Below, in pieces: positions 1 through 13,700 of a stretch of DNA of 64,000 bases. Source of the stretch: Trichoplax adhaerens (lineage: Eukaryota; Placozoa; Uniplacotomia; Trichoplacea; Trichoplacidae); assembly GCF_000150275.1 (NCBI RefSeq), contig NW_002060948.1, forward strand, positions 383,066 through 447,065. Direction: 5' to 3'. The first letter of the stretch is position 1. Each line of letters begins with the position of its first letter. The notes under the pieces were generated by a model, which saw only the letters and a program-made list of their open reading frames with translations, was not told the DNA's origin and did not search any database. The translations under genes and the position numbers were made by a program.

Positions 1-3000
1 TCAATAAGAGGTAAAAACATCCAATCAATAGGAGTTATAGTTGCATGGGGATAGGTAATGATTAAAGAATCAATTTCGAAAGCGTTGGAGTTAAGGAGAT
101 TGCTAAAAAGATAAACAATAGATAGAAACTCAACTTGTTAATAATATCCTTTAGATAATTATCAAATAGTACTCTATTACATCGATTTCTGCAACGTGGC
201 GCTGTCTTTCCTAAAATATTGTATAATCAAGCCACGAATGGACTGTAAATGGCTAATAGCATCATCGATTGTTTTGGTAAAGTTTGAAGGGCAAGTAAGT
301 GATTCTGAGGCATCCGTTGAGGTCAGTGTTTTCGCAAATAAGTGGCTGAGGGTATCTGTATCATAACGCACATTACCAACTCTATATTGCATAGGAAGAA
401 ATTTTTAGGCTTTACTGGAAAATATTTAATGAATAATATCGCGTTATACGTACAGGAAACCACGACTTTCAATTAAGTGATTAGATGCCAAGTCGAATAC
501 AATGTGTTCATCGCCACGCAAAGCTTCACTTAAGATGAACAACACCGTTTTTTGATAAATTTCTCGGTGCACCGTTAAATCACTATCATCAGTGGAAGCC
601 TATCCAAAGTTAAAATAATTTCATTAATAAATTGCTCAAGCGATGTAGGAGGGTCACTTGTAGTTGATTTATTACGAGACTTACGATAACGTTATATAAT
701 TTCACTAAGTAGTAATTTAAATGGATTCTTGGCCTATTTAGATAACCTGATATTCCACTCTGTTAGCGTTAGGTTAAATCAATAAATGTAATTGTTAAAA
801 ATTTATGGTAAATTTGTATTAAATTTTTGATTATAAAATTTAATTTACTTTCGTCCTATCATATCTGCTTAACGCTATCATAAATTCCAGAATCTCAGGA
901 CGTAAGCATAACCATTTAAACTATGATAAAAGTAAAAGTGAAAGTATAGCGTTAGTAGTAATGAAGTGAACACTAATAAATTAGAGTTTATCGAACCTTC
1001 CGTGCTAGTCCTCGATGGAAATTTATAATCGAGAGAGCAAGACGCAGTAACGTACTATACAAATCGCAGAAGCAACCACAGGTAACACATAGGTGATTAC
1101 ATGGATATGCATGTAGAAAACGTGGCAAACTTGCAATCTCTTTCATTTGATGATCGGAACTATTATAGTTGTAGCTCAAATTTCTGCAAATAACAGGGCT
1201 TTAAGTTACATTCCAAGATACACACGTACACGTTATAAATCAAATATATCAACAAAAAATAAATTATAATTATGAGAGCAGATAGGAGTTTTAATTTACT
1301 TAAGAGACTGCAAAAGGCTAGAAAACAATCGACTCTCAGATATTTTGCACAGGAAATTATTAACAAAGCTTTCCATTTCTTCTAAATTCTCTATTACATT
1401 CTTATTTTGAGTCATCTGTAAACAAAATAACAGTAACCAAGAGAGATATAAAATAAAGTTATTTACAGCATATCTTACATACCTGTCGTTTTAGTCCCTC
1501 AATAAATGACGAAATAACTTGCAGTGAACTGGTTAGGAGACTCAACGCTTCTTCCTGTATAAATTAAGATTTAGGTAATATGTTAGTAAATAAAGCTGGG
1601 AATAGAATAATTAACGAGAAATCCATTAACAAACGTTTTGAGTATTAAAATGATATATACCGTCACAGTATCCTCGGTAGTTTTGTAAAATTCAGTCAAC
1701 CATTTCTTAGCACAGTCAGAGATTACATCTACTACTCCAATAACTTTATTCCATTCAATTGTTGACTGCGACACATTACGTTCAAGAGTTTTTATCTGGT
1801 CTACCTTTAGACTGGCTAGTCTCACAAATTTTTCAACGAGTCTTAGCAGCTCTGACAGAAGGAGCTGATCAATTTGAGAGCTATTAACCAACTGGCAAGG
1901 AAACAGCGTTACCCGATAGAGTGATTGAACTTTGTCCATAATGATACTAAAATAGTCACTGCAACAGAAGAGAACTTTGTTAATTTATTAGGTAGTTTCT
2001 ACAAATTCGTAGGTTTAAAACTACTCTTCGATAAGCATAGAGATACGTACTCAAAGGAATTGGAAGCTATTCCATACTGTAAACATACAGTCCACGTCTT
2101 TAAACTCTCTTTAAATAACTTGCAAGCGCGCTCGCTCGGCAATTGTAAAAAAGTGGGAGATGTTGCGACGAAGCGCACAATGCGTGCAATTAAATCAAAT
2201 TGAGTGACCTGAGTAATTAATAAATGTGCATTAAGTTCACCATCACAAAAATTTAAGAAATAACCCATCACTAAGTAATAGATTAGCTACTATCTATGAC
2301 ATATTTGAATTAATACCAATGTCGAAGTGATGTTTCGTCCTGCGGTACACAAAATTCTGACTAATTTCATTGCCTCCCATAATGGATAGCCGTGTAACTG
2401 CGATACGGAATCATCAGATTCTAGTTCTTTCCATGACATCGGTAAGAAATTGTCTATGATACATTTCATTAAACCCGGTTCACGTAGTACCTATTTAAAT
2501 GAGAAGACTTGAAATAAATATTTCAAAGGTCGTAAAGGAAGGTGATAAGTCAGGCATTTGATGGATTTTATAATTAGCCGTACATTATCTGCGAGTTGCA
2601 GTGAGTGACGGCCTATCTTCCATAGAATCTGTAAACAGCTGATAACTTCATTAGCACCGATTTGACAAGTCGAAAGTACATATCTTGCTCTTGGAAGAAA
2701 ATCCATCCGTACTAAGCCCTAGTTATCATCATAAAGTGGTGAATTAAGGTATAATTTACTTAGACTAAGTTAGACTAGAAAATTGTAAATTTTAGAAGTA
2801 ACACTTACCGAAATTACGTCATTATATACAAGGTCAGCATCGGTAATCTGAGATTTTTCGTTTTCTTTTAAATCTGTAATACCAACAGCTGGTTCAAAAG
2901 CTGGAACTTCGTACCCTCGATAGAAGGATGATATTCTGTCTAGACAATGCTAAAATAATTTATTTCATTTGCATTAAATTACAGAGGTATTTGAATACAA

Positions 3001-5866
3001 ATACACAAAAATATCAAAGCACTCAACCTCGTCTTCTTCTTTGACCACTAGAGCCCTTATAGCGTGTAATGAAGAGCTAATAACAGCTAAGGTGTTATCA
3101 TCAAAACTCCATCGTAACAGAAAAAGGACTCCAGCATCAAGTAGATTAGGGATTATTGGTTCTGATTTGCCACGGTATTCATCTCTGTGATCCTAATACA
3201 AAATAACTGATACGTTACAATTATTCTTTATCGTGTGTTTGATGTCAATCTTCTGATAGAAAAGAACTACCTTGTCAAAAATATGAGCTAAAGTTGTCAG
3301 TCCTATAACTTTTTGTTGAGCAAGGCTACTACGAGTTAAAATAAATAGTTCTTCAATTGTATAACCAGCAGCATCAGGTTCCAGGCCGTGGTGATGTAAA
3401 CCAACATGCATTGGTACATTGCTGTCTCTAGCGATTAATTCTCCTTCAAAACCAAATCTAGCACTCTCTCCATCTTCTAGGGTACCTTTCACCTTATCTT
3501 TTGTTTGTGCAAGCATCCACTGTAACTTTTCCTTTTCCACACGTTCGGTATGAACACAATTATCATGAATATGTAAATGTTCTTCTAATTAATATAAAAT
3601 CAACATTAATTAATTAAGATCATGACCAGAACATATCCATACTGTGCACAGAAGTAATACTGGTTATACCATTATCAAGTTCAACATCCATATCATGGCA
3701 AGTATCATCGTTCTTTGATTTGTTATCTATATCCATCGATTCTACTACTACCGTCCTATTCGTAGTAATATTTTTATTAGGCCTTTTCTTTAATAGTTCA
3801 ACAAGTTTCGGATCTAAAAATTGCAATCAATACCCATTAAAATGTAAACGATGCAATCTTTTTATTATACATTCTGTTAAATCTTATTTTAAATAGCTTT
3901 TACCCATTGACGTCATTAATTTCGATTGCTCTGCAAGAATATCATCTTTGGTCATGGCTGACATCTTGTGTAAATTATCTTCGTGAATTCTTTTAACTTC
4001 AGCTTGTACATCAATGGCTTCATTGCTTTGTAGACCTTCCCCAGTAATTAATTTACTAATTGCTGCTATTGGAGTGTCAGTTTTAGAACTTGCAACTACC
4101 GTTACTTTTATCGTATCATCATCAACTCCGACTGCCTTGGTAGTTGAAGCCATAAATTGTCTAGCAAATAAGCTACCCCCGGCCTTTGCATCGCTACTAG
4201 GCTAGTAATTGTAGGTATGCAGATATTCGTAAGATATCAAGAGTCGATAGTAATACGATGCAGTATCTATCAATAATTCTACATTGAAGTAGTTTTAGAA
4301 GATAAAATCTAATACTATATTTCAATTCATTAAATTAATTCTTAGTATGTAGTATGATACCTTTCTTTCATTTGCGAAAGTACGCGTATGTCGATGCAAT
4401 ACAGAAGGAAACGCTTGGTTACTTTGATTCGGAAGCTTTATAGGGATACTAGTAGTATCTTTTTCCTATAGTGAAGTAATACCGTAGATTTACTTAATCA
4501 TATAGAAATTCATGCGGATTAATTAACAGATAGATTGTCATTCTTAGAATTTGCATACCTTGATAGCATCCGTAAATGCAGTAGTAAAATGATGTTTCTT
4601 GTCATAGTCTGATAATAAATACAACAAAACGTAACATTAATAAATACTAACAGAAATTAATCCTCGAGAAAAATAAAGTAGGAGTTTGATTAATCAATTC
4701 GCAATTTTCACCATCTAATCGACGATCAGGGTCAATATTATCTTCGTTCTATAATTGTATAGTGAAAGCATGTCAATAACAAGTTCGATCAAGTAGCTAC
4801 GATATAAAATAAGAAAACTGATAAATCATTTCATGTTTTATAGTGAGTAGTACACCTAGCTATGCACACTAATTATAATAGTTAATGATCCAAGTCTCCA
4901 GTGTGAATTACTCCCGTAGGCTCACAGTATACTGTATACAGTATGTATTTAAATACAGTAGTTCCACTATACTGCATGTATATCAAGGCCATCATATGTA
5001 TTTTATCATTGAAAGAAAAATTACAATTCAGTATGCTAACAGTCGAAGTACTTTATGCCATAATATTGCTTCAAAAATTTCAAATGACCTACCTTATTTT
5101 TACGTTTTCCAGCTACAAATTTACTTTCCCTTATAGGAAAAGTCGAAGGACCTAATAGAAGGAATTTATTACGAGAAACAATATAGTAAGTAGGTTGGAT
5201 TAGTTAAGAGCAAAACTGAAATACTCATAGTCTCAATAGGAGGTTTAAGATCGATTTAGGACCTTTAATGATATCGGTTATAGCAAAATGCATCGACGGC
5301 CAACGTGCAATATTTTAGCTTGATATAAGAGGTAATAGCAATAAACTGTTAGAACTGCACCCGCTCATCAGTATTTATTGCATGCCATAATTTGAATTGG
5401 GGTTCAAGTAATATACAGCTACTCAGTTCATCACTGACATTACTTATACCTCTTTCCTATCTTACTAATTGTAAATTATTATTTAGAACGTAAGGTATCA
5501 TTAATAGCAACTCCCGCAGTGACTGCAGTTGTTGAATAGTATAGAAATACATATTAATTACAACGCCATTTATAGCATAAATTCCACATACTCAATTATA
5601 TTAGTACAACTATCTCACAAAGAGTAAAACTGCAACGTTATGTGCCTACGAGTAATCTATCCTAGAGTGAGAAGCTAACCGGAAATATCGCCCTGTGCTG
5701 AATGATCTGGAGGTGTGGAGAATAGCTGGACAACATCTCGTTGCGCTGATTGCGATTCTGATTGCTTGACGACTTTTACAGACGATGCTGATTGATTTCG
5801 TAAGAAAGTCTCTTGATATTTAAGAAGATCTTCTTCAGTTTCATCCTTATTTGGCCTCTTTAGCAT
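1..5866 (-). CDS. RPAP1: RPAP1, RNA polymerase II-associated protein 1 (3' part off the left edge)
   Basis: RPAP1 helps assemble RNA polymerase II and import it into the nucleus. The ATG is at 5866; the first exon (to about 5680) begins MLKRPNKDETEEDLL, the usual RPAP1 N-terminus. Later exons include 4748-4712 (EDNIDPDRRLD), one near 4608-4559, and one near 4440-4373 ending ..FANER. The exon around 4197-3895 carries the RPAP1_N signature (IHEDNLHKMSAMTKDDILAEQ). The exon around 3540-3270 carries the RPAP1_C hallmark (ARFGFEGELIARD, GLHHHGLEPDAAGYTIEELF). Further exons give LLDAGVLFLLRWSFDD (about 3186-3028), LPRARYVLSTCQ (2706-2491), SERACKLFKESLKTW (about 2200-2000) and 1939-1660. The left edge still encodes TPIDWMFLPLI, matching the late middle of the protein, so the C-terminus is outside. 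Phase shows that at least one small exon between 5680 and 4748 is not located. Family assignment is firm; most exon ends are approximate. Confidence 0.9.
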
Positions 5867-7653
5867 GATTCTGTCTACAACGATTAACACTTTGAAAATT
5901 ATAACTTGTCAATAGGGATTGCTGCAGTGATATCGACGAAATCAAGATCAGAACTAGACCATGAACTCCAGGATATAATTACTGTAGTAGTGTATGACTA
6001 GGACATTATTTCTATAGTAATAGGAAGCTTTTACTTAATATATCGTGCTACAATATAGCAATTATACTATACTACCAGACAGTATACTATGTACATTGTA
6101 CAGGTCCAAAAGCGAGCCGTCTGCGGGTCCGCATGTCTGTATACGTACAGCAGGCTAGCTTTCAGGATTTTTTGCAGCTGGAGAACTTCTCCATAGCAGC
6201 ATAAATCAACGGGAAATGAAAAGACGTTTATTCTTCTATTAGTGAAAAATAGTCTCCATTGAGTTTTTCTGTAGAAATTTGCAATTGTAGGCTGCATAAT
6301 GACATTAGATGTTATGATGTATGCTTCATATCAACCTTCAGTAGCTGGAGTGTAAGCCCCTAATTTGAGATAAAGATTTTGAGGCTTTTCTTTTTTCCCA
6401 TGATCTTTTGAATAGAATGCTGTACTGCAAGTTACTGTTTACAACCATGATGTCTATGTAAGTACAATACTGTAGGCTATCAATTGTACTTACTGTTGGA
6501 AGATTGAAATCGAATATCGTATGCGATACTACCCTTGATAGCTAGCGAACCAGCCAAACTTGAAATTCCACCAAGCCTAAAGGCTTGGCTTTGCTATCTA
6601 TTGACAGCTTTTGCAGCAATTAGCTGACCTCGAGCTACCGATCATGCTAACTTAGTATGCAAAGATTACCTGGCTACATTAGTAGTGTTTCCTTATTTAG
6701 TTAAAAGTACACTAGAGAAAGACTTCAATAAGACCAATACAACATGTCGTAGCTTATCAGCAATAATGTGCATTAGAATGATAACTAAAGCAATTACACT
6801 CTACATTGTATATCGCACTAGGGAGTTTATAACTCGGTCTTGTTTTACTGCAGTTGTCCCTTATATTATAATATCAGTAAATTTAGGCTCATGACTGCGA
6901 ATACAATAGTGGAATCTATCTAGAGTACGGTGTAGTAATAGCTAAAATAAATAATTAATAAGATAGTTATTTTATGGTAGCGATTGCAACTTACAAAGAG
7001 CGTAGGTTTTGACCCTTGAGACAAAACTACAGTAGAGTACTGCACTGTTTTGGATATTGTGCATATTGCAATCTCTACAAGCAAGAATAAAACCGTTTAA
7101 AACAGTGGAATCAACGTCAGAAATGTCTCATTATCTGGGAATAGTATTCATTGCAGTCTAAGCTATCTTTCCATATTAAATAAATAAACAAAATTGTGCA
7201 ATGATCGTCACGTAATATAGAAATAACAAATCTGAAGATGGCTGGATCAATTTCTTAAAATCAAGCTGAAAGACAGAACTGAAGTGTAATAATTTCAAGA
7301 CGAGAAGGATATGATTTATTTTGAGTAGACAAAAATTAAAAATTATCCGTTATGGAAGCTATAAAAAAGCAGAAATTTTTCTTGTTTTATACAGATGTTG
7401 CAGTACATCTCATTTGTTCAGCTTCAAGGCATGATAAAGTACACAATAAGTCAGTTTTAAAATTCTGAGAGATACCATGTTCCAGATACAATATTCCTGT
7501 TCAGAATTGAAGTCGAGATCATACTGTAGGTACTGTACTACAATATAAATTAATTATAATGTAAGACAATACGACGTATGCTTTTTAGTTCGCTGTTGTA
7601 ACTAATAGGGTAACTAATAGAGAACGAATATACGATAGTATCAGAAAATGAGA
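5867..7653. other. Intergenic, no gene seen
   Basis: This lies between the RPAP1 start codon and the TSPO stop codon. It is AT-rich with scattered short open frames of about 70 codons on both strands (6067-6297 and 6685-6894) that lack family resemblance, splice partners or coding-like composition. It should contain the RPAP1 promoter, but no clear TATA or initiator element stands out. Confidence 0.5.
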
Positions 7654-8133
7654 CTATTGACGCTTTTTGGATTGGTCACGCCATAATGAGAAAGAAACAT
7701 AAGAACAGTACAGAGCCCAAAGAAGACCTATAGACGAGAGCTGGCCGGCAGTACGATTGATATGTGCGAAAAGGGAATGATAGGTCGCGGCAAAAGCAGT
7801 TCCAGCTAGGCTGTCCACTGTCGCTAGGCCTAGACTCCTTGTCCGGAAGACAATAATAGGCCATATTGCAATAGAAACTAAAGAGCCACCATAAGCCATT
7901 AAAGCACGCGTAGCATCTTCATCTCCATCTCTCCAAACAAGGTAAGATGAATATCCAACGGCAACATTAACCGAAGCCCACAAGGGGCTAAACATCCATC
8001 GTGGAGGATAGAGGAATGGTCTCTTCAAGCTAGTGTACCACTCTGCTTCGACATCCTCTTTCCTTGGTTTAGTTATAGACATAACCACAAAGGGAGTTGC
8101 CACTGCAATAGTGATTTCCATCCACGGTTGCAT
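7654..8133 (-). CDS. TSPO: TSPO/MBR family translocator protein, intronless
   Basis: This single exon encodes 159 residues, close to the usual TSPO length of about 160-170, from the ATG at 8133. TspO/MBR proteins are five-helix membrane proteins, in animals mainly of the outer mitochondrial membrane, that bind porphyrins and cholesterol. The family signature is clear: WYTSLKRPFLYPPRWMFSPL at about residues 32-51, followed by WASVNVAVGYSSYLVW. Further hydrophobic segments lie at about residues 78-96, 105-122 and 130-151, and the C-terminus ends in a basic tail (RDQSKKRQ). The cholesterol-recognition (CRAC) motif of vertebrate TSPO is only loosely matched: an L-Y-R order is present near the C-terminus with wrong spacing, so cholesterol binding should not be assumed. 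Neighbours are RPAP1 downstream and a minisatellite upstream, with no sign of co-regulation. Confidence 0.94.
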   Translation of the reverse strand: MQPWMEITIAVATPFVVMSITKPRKEDVEAEWYTSLKRPFLYPPRWMFSPLWASVNVAVGYSSYLVWRDGDEDATRALMAYGGSLVSIAIWPIIVFRTRSLGLATVDSLAGTAFAATYHSLFAHINRTAGQLSSIGLLWALYCSYVSFSLWRDQSKKRQ

Positions 8134-8650
8134 GATTATTTCCTTGAATAAGAATTTCTCGTCAAATATCCTCTAATTATTGTGATAATAATTGATCAGA
8201 AATATGCAGCTGTTTGCTCAAGATGCTCGCTTGGTCGTTAATATTGTTAGCCGATCAAAGTAATAAACAAAATTCTGCTGGACCAGAGTCTATAATACAA
8301 CTCCCTGGCAGTATTTGTACATGTACTATCGACTATGCTCTATTAAGTCAGTACAGTAAAGTATAGTATTGAATGGTTAGTAGTACACTATCGCTATGCT
8401 GTATTGTAGTTCAACCACATGAGTCAACATCGATCAGTTATGGCATCATGTTTAACCCAGGTAAATGTTTACACATGGACAACTAGAACTACAGTGCAGT
8501 ATGTGCCATGGACTACTAGAAGAAGCCTCTACGGTAGTAGTCCATGAATATACAGTACAATGTACATTGGACGTCCATGTAGTCTCCCACTGAGCAAACT
8601 AGAGAGATAATTAATCAATCCACTATGTTAACTCTATGGTGCTGACACAC
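8134..8650. other. Intergenic, TSPO upstream region with a small hairpin
   Basis: No gene is seen. It contains the short inverted repeat described at 8507-8546 and several copies of the words ACAGTAC and GTACTGT, which recur across the window. It presumably contains the TSPO promoter. Confidence 0.5.
8507..8546. repeat. 12-bp perfect inverted repeat with 16-nt loop
   Basis: CATGGACTACTA at 8507-8518 is exactly complementary to TAGTAGTCCATG at 8535-8546. The same core, GGACTACTA/TAGTAGTCC, forms a second inverted repeat near 58647-58689 with an unrelated loop. This suggests a dispersed short foldback rather than coincidence. Confidence 0.75.
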
Positions 8651-9920
8651 AGACGAAATCCAATCAATCAACTATCATTTTTGCATGTGGAGGAGGGTTT
8701 AGTAATCTCTGTAGGAAGCTACTGCAATCTTATTTTACCATAGCACAGTAACAGCAGCCAGTGATAGACGAAATCAAATCAATCAACTATCATTTTTGCA
8801 TATAGAGGAGGGTTTAGTAATCTCTGTAGGAAGCTACTGCAATCTTATTTTACCATAGCACAGTAACAGCAGCCAGTGATAGACGAAATCAAGTCAATCA
8901 ACTATTATTTTTGCATATGGAGGAGGGTTTAGTAGTCTCTGTAGGAAGCTGCTGCAATCTTATTTTACCATAGCACAGTAACAGCAGCCAGTGATAGACG
9001 AAATCAAATCAGTTAACTATCATTTTTGCATATGGAGGAGGGTTTAGTAGTCTCTGTAGGAAGCTACCGCAGTAGTACTAGTAGTCTCTGTAGGAAGCTA
9101 CTGCAATCTTATTTCATCATAGCACAGTAACAGCAGCCAGTGATAGACGAAATTAAATCAATCAGCTATCATTTTTGTATATGGAGGAGGGTTTAGTAGT
9201 CTCTGTAGGAAGCTACTGCAGTAGTACTAATAATCTCTGTAGTAAGCTACTGCAATCTTATTTCACCATAGCACAGTAACAGCAGCCAGTGATAGACGAA
9301 ATCAAATCAATCAACTATCATTTTTGTATATGGAGGAGGGTTTAGTAGTCTCTGCAGGAAGCTACTGCAGTAGTACTAGTAATCTCTGTAGTAAGCTACT
9401 GCAATCTTATTTCACCATAGCACAGTAACAGCAGCCGGTGATAGACGAAATCAAATCAATCAACTATCATTTTTGTATATGGAGGAGGGTTTAGTAGTCT
9501 CTGCAGGAAGCTACTGCAGTAGTACTAGTAATCTCTGTAGTAAGCTACTGCAATCTTATTTCACCATAGTACAGTAACAGCAGCCAGTGATAGACGAAAT
9601 CAAATCAATCAACTATCATTTTTGTATATGCAGGAGGGTTTAGTAGTCTCTGCAGGAAGCTGCTGCAATCTTATTTCACCATAGCACAGTAACAGCAGCC
9701 AGTGATAGACGAAATCAAGTCAATCAACTATCATTTTTGCATATGGAGGAAGGTTTAGTAGTCTCTGCAGGAAGCTACTGCAATCTTATTTCACCATAGC
9801 ACAGTAACAGCAGCCAGTGATAGACGAAATTAAGTCAATCAACTATCATTTTTGCATATGGAGGAGGGTTTAGTAGTCTCTGCAGGAAGCTACTGCAATC
9901 TTATTTTACCATAGCACAGT
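8651..9920. repeat. Minisatellite: ten tandem units of 115 or 149 bp
   Basis: Units begin with AGACGAAATC at 8651, 8766, 8881, 8996, 9145, 9294, 9443, 9592, 9707 and 9822. Spacings are 115, 115, 115, 149, 149, 149, 149, 115 and 115, and the last copy ends near 9920. The 149-bp units carry an extra 34 bp that is an internal duplication of the segment around CTCTGTAGGAAGCTACTGCA, joined through GTAGTACTAGTAG. Copies are highly similar, so the array is young or homogenised. No long open frame runs through it. It sits between TSPO and the reticulon gene. Confidence 0.95.
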
Positions 9921-10753
9921 TCCGCAGCTAGTGTTGGCTGGCGGTAGGTTATCACCGCGGTTAAATAACTTCAAAATTCAGCCCAAAAGTACAATTGAAT
10001 TCAAATAGTTGTAACCCAGGTCAATCAACCACGCATCACCTAGAACCAAGACGGACAGACAGGACAGCAGCTGCTATGTAGGGCAAAAACAACACGTCGT
10101 GTGTTCCATTCAATTGATGGAGTTTGACCGGATGAGTTATGGTGTTAACGGACAACCGGACAGCACAGAAGTACAATAGGACGTATTGTACTTTGACCGG
10201 TTAGAGGAGGTACAAGTTGCGTACGCCTGCGGGTGTTCACCCGACACCACAGTTACCGTCATGTACGACTGGACGTATCATACTCTACTGTACAGTAACG
10301 ATCCGTTTCCGGCGACAGTTACGGTAGGCGGTTCATTGTGACATTATTTCTGATAGCCAAGAGGCAGTATGCAATCAGTAGTCACCCACATTCATCTTAT
10401 CATGGACAAGCATAGTCTATAGTGCAACGACAATATCATCAGCAAAATGCAAAATGACTAGCAAAATTGATGTCACTAGTCCATACTGGCTGCAAGGATG
10501 ACATCATTTTGGGAACTTTATAGAGCACTTGAATCGTCTGCCGTCAGCTACACACTCAGACTCAGCCGCCGGTCCCGGTCACTCCAAAACGTCAAAGCAG
10601 TGAAAGTGAACTCATTGCTCGCCAGTCCTTGCAAAATTCATTGAAATTGTCCATTTTAGGTTGGGATTTCTTTGAAAAGTTGAAGAGAAAAAAAAGGAGA
10701 AATTAGTTATTCGCTATTTGCTGCTTAGGACATTATTGAAAGGAAATTCAAGT
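9921..10753. promoter_or_regulatory. Reticulon 5' region (promoter and 5' UTR expected)
   Basis: This stretch precedes the reticulon ATG at 10754 and is visibly less AT-rich than its surroundings around 10040-10340 (CCGG, CCGACACC and GCCTGCGGG words). A purine tract at about 10684-10700 lies just before the start. No canonical TATA box is evident. The regulatory role is inferred from position and composition only. Confidence 0.35.
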
Positions 10754-13700
10754 ATGGCAGAACATCAGCAAGAGACAACAACCGGTATCCAAACCGACGA
10801 TATCGACCACGGCAATGGTCAATTGGAGGAAAACTACCGGGCCGTAACACAGGAAGATCCCAGTGAAAGTCATGCTGTCGAACCAACGGAAAGTGAAAAT
10901 TTAATCGATATATCGCCATCATTCCAAGATGCTAATACTATAGAAGGTACAAACCACGCTCAAAGCCAATTTAATGACGGAGAAGAGAGACCTCTTACTG
11001 CATCGGATATTACACTGCAAACAGATAATCAAGAAATGCAATCACAACCAACGGAAACCATCAAAGATTCACTAGATCAACTTTTACTCCAGACTCAAGA
11101 TAACCTTGAGGAGATCACGGATAATGAACAAGGTTTTAAAACCTAGACTTGTAGATTACAGCCATCAATTACTACTCTCAATAATATTGAAAGAGATAAC
11201 ATTCTATATGATTTTTATTGCTTACAAAAGTACTTCTAGAGTTGTAGTCTTGTAGGCTTTGACAAACATCGCAACAACATCTTGTATACATCCTTTTTTT
11301 TCCTCTGGAAAAAAAAATTACTGTATTACAGGGAGTTGCAAGTCATGACAGTACAGTATTCAAATAGACTGTAAAACAACCATAACGAAGCATGAACAAA
11401 CCGATACAACTCTGTAATCAACAGTATTATAAATCGATGTACAAGTATTTCCACCATGTTGAATCTAATTATTTTTTGAATTATTTCTAATATCAGAAAA
11501 GCAAGCAAAAATTGTCGTCTGGTTGAAGAATTTAGATCCTCGTTGTGAGTATAAAAGAAAATACAATAATAATATAATAATATAATAATAATAGTACCTC
11601 GTATTCCACCATTCAAGAACCGTTTTTATTTTCAAGATAAAGTAATTCTCAAATGCTTGCACAATATCGGCTGTCATGGTTAAGACTTGAGAGTGTCATC
11701 TCAACAAGAATAACTTATTCAAAGAGTAATACGTATGCAATACTTTACGAACTACTTACTGACAATACAGCTCAATCAGTGCAACTTAACTTGATCGACA
11801 TCGATCTTTGAGTCATCAACTATTAAAATCATGATGTAGTTATAATATAGAAGTCATGTCCTTAGTTAAAAATCAACCATCGCTGCAGTCTAACATACTG
11901 TAAACGCCTACAGTATATTAAGATTTCCTATATCACTGATAAACATCTCCATTAACAAATGTTATTTATACGCAACATTTATACTTTACTGTAACTGACT
12001 GTAAGAACAATGTAACTGGAATTGTCTTGAGCTATAATAGAAATTCAGGAGTAAACATCAACCCAATTGTTCTGATGTTTCGCTATTGACAACTTTCCCT
12101 CTAGGTTATTCCCTATAGTCAATTCATATAATACAGTACTTGAGCTAGAAATCTAGAGTGACCAATCAAGATGTTGACCCTTTTGATATTGTACTGTACT
12201 ACGTAAAAACATCCACGAATTTATCAGTTGCAAAACTTGAATCATCGACTTAGTGGTAATCACTCCAGATGATATTGCATTATATCTTGAACAATATCTA
12301 CATGTAATGTATGATAGCCTGATTTTTACCGATCATAGTATTCAGTAAATTGCCACCAAAGTACAAAATTATGCTACTAAATTTCAACCGTTGCCTATTT
12401 GATTTTGAGTCAACTCATTTCTGCATTTATAATGTTTAAATTGACTTTGAAATTACTGCGGCTATATATTGTTTAGAAAAGAAATTAAAGACTGCTATAG
12501 TACAAGCCTTCCTTGAGGTTATACCTAACAGTGAAATAGCTATACGCACGACTGTGATTGATTCTGTTCTACGCAAACGAGGAATAAAAATTGATACCAA
12601 TAGAATGCCAACGTAATAATGATCACTCTTTTATCAGTGTTTATCATATTTTGTCTGGTTTGTTCACGTATAAGTATAATAATCTGATCATTATCACTGA
12701 TCAGAGCTTTTCGTTGTAAAATAGTATGCTAATTTTTATCATTTTTTCGTCTCTGTGTTAGTAATTGTGTTAACTAACTTTCAGTATTGATAATAATTAA
12801 AAGTTGTAACTTACCCTTAAACTGTAGTCTACTCGTAAATTTATAGTTTAGCCCCCCTATTCAACGAAAGTGGATTACATACTTTACGAGTATAGATTGA
12901 GCTAGATTGCATCATGATAATCATCAACTTAATAATTCTAGTAATCATACAATACACTACTGCGCAAATTGAGCTAGATCATATCATGAAAAATGGCCAA
13001 CGCAATAATTCTAGTAACCATAAAATGAAGAATCCATCATATCTAGTGTTATCCTACCTGCTATATCAACGAATCATGCAATATGAAACTTCTTTTTGAA
13101 CGTAATTTGACAATTACACAGCTATCATACTCGATAAATTGGCGATGCCGTTACTTTGAGATAGTCTTGATAGTAACTGTAAATTGTATAGAGAAATTTA
13201 TGTAATCCTACGTTATAAAATTTGGCTATATGCGCCTATTGTCATAACTACTAAGCAATCCTTATACTATACTATATACTGTATCGTATATTTATATTAT
13301 ACGAGGTATTCTATCTACTGTTATTGCAACTGCTGCACTGCACATAATACTAATTATATTTGTTAATGTTAGCAATTTTTCTTTCACATATATAGTCGTA
13401 AAATTGATTTATTGGCAAGACTGGAAAGAAACTGGCGTTGTTTTCGCTTCAACGTTGATACTTTTGCTTACCCTCAAATTTAATTCATTGCTTAGCGTAT
13501 TAGCCTTCTTTGGAATGGCAACATTATTGGTGACTTTTGCATGCCGTGTTTTTAATACTTTAATGCAAGTTCTTCATAAGAAACAAACGGAAAATCCATT
13601 CCAGTAAGTACTTCGATGTATTATGTATTAAAATAAGCTCAGGTCGTTTTGACCATCTATACAATATCATAACTAGATTTTTAAATCATTTTTTGCTAAC

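Noticed and set aside
8507-8546. Reading the foldback at 8507-8546 as a bacterial-type terminator or microRNA precursor
   Set aside because: The sequence is eukaryotic, the stem is only 12 bp and no transcription evidence is visible; described only as an inverted repeat.
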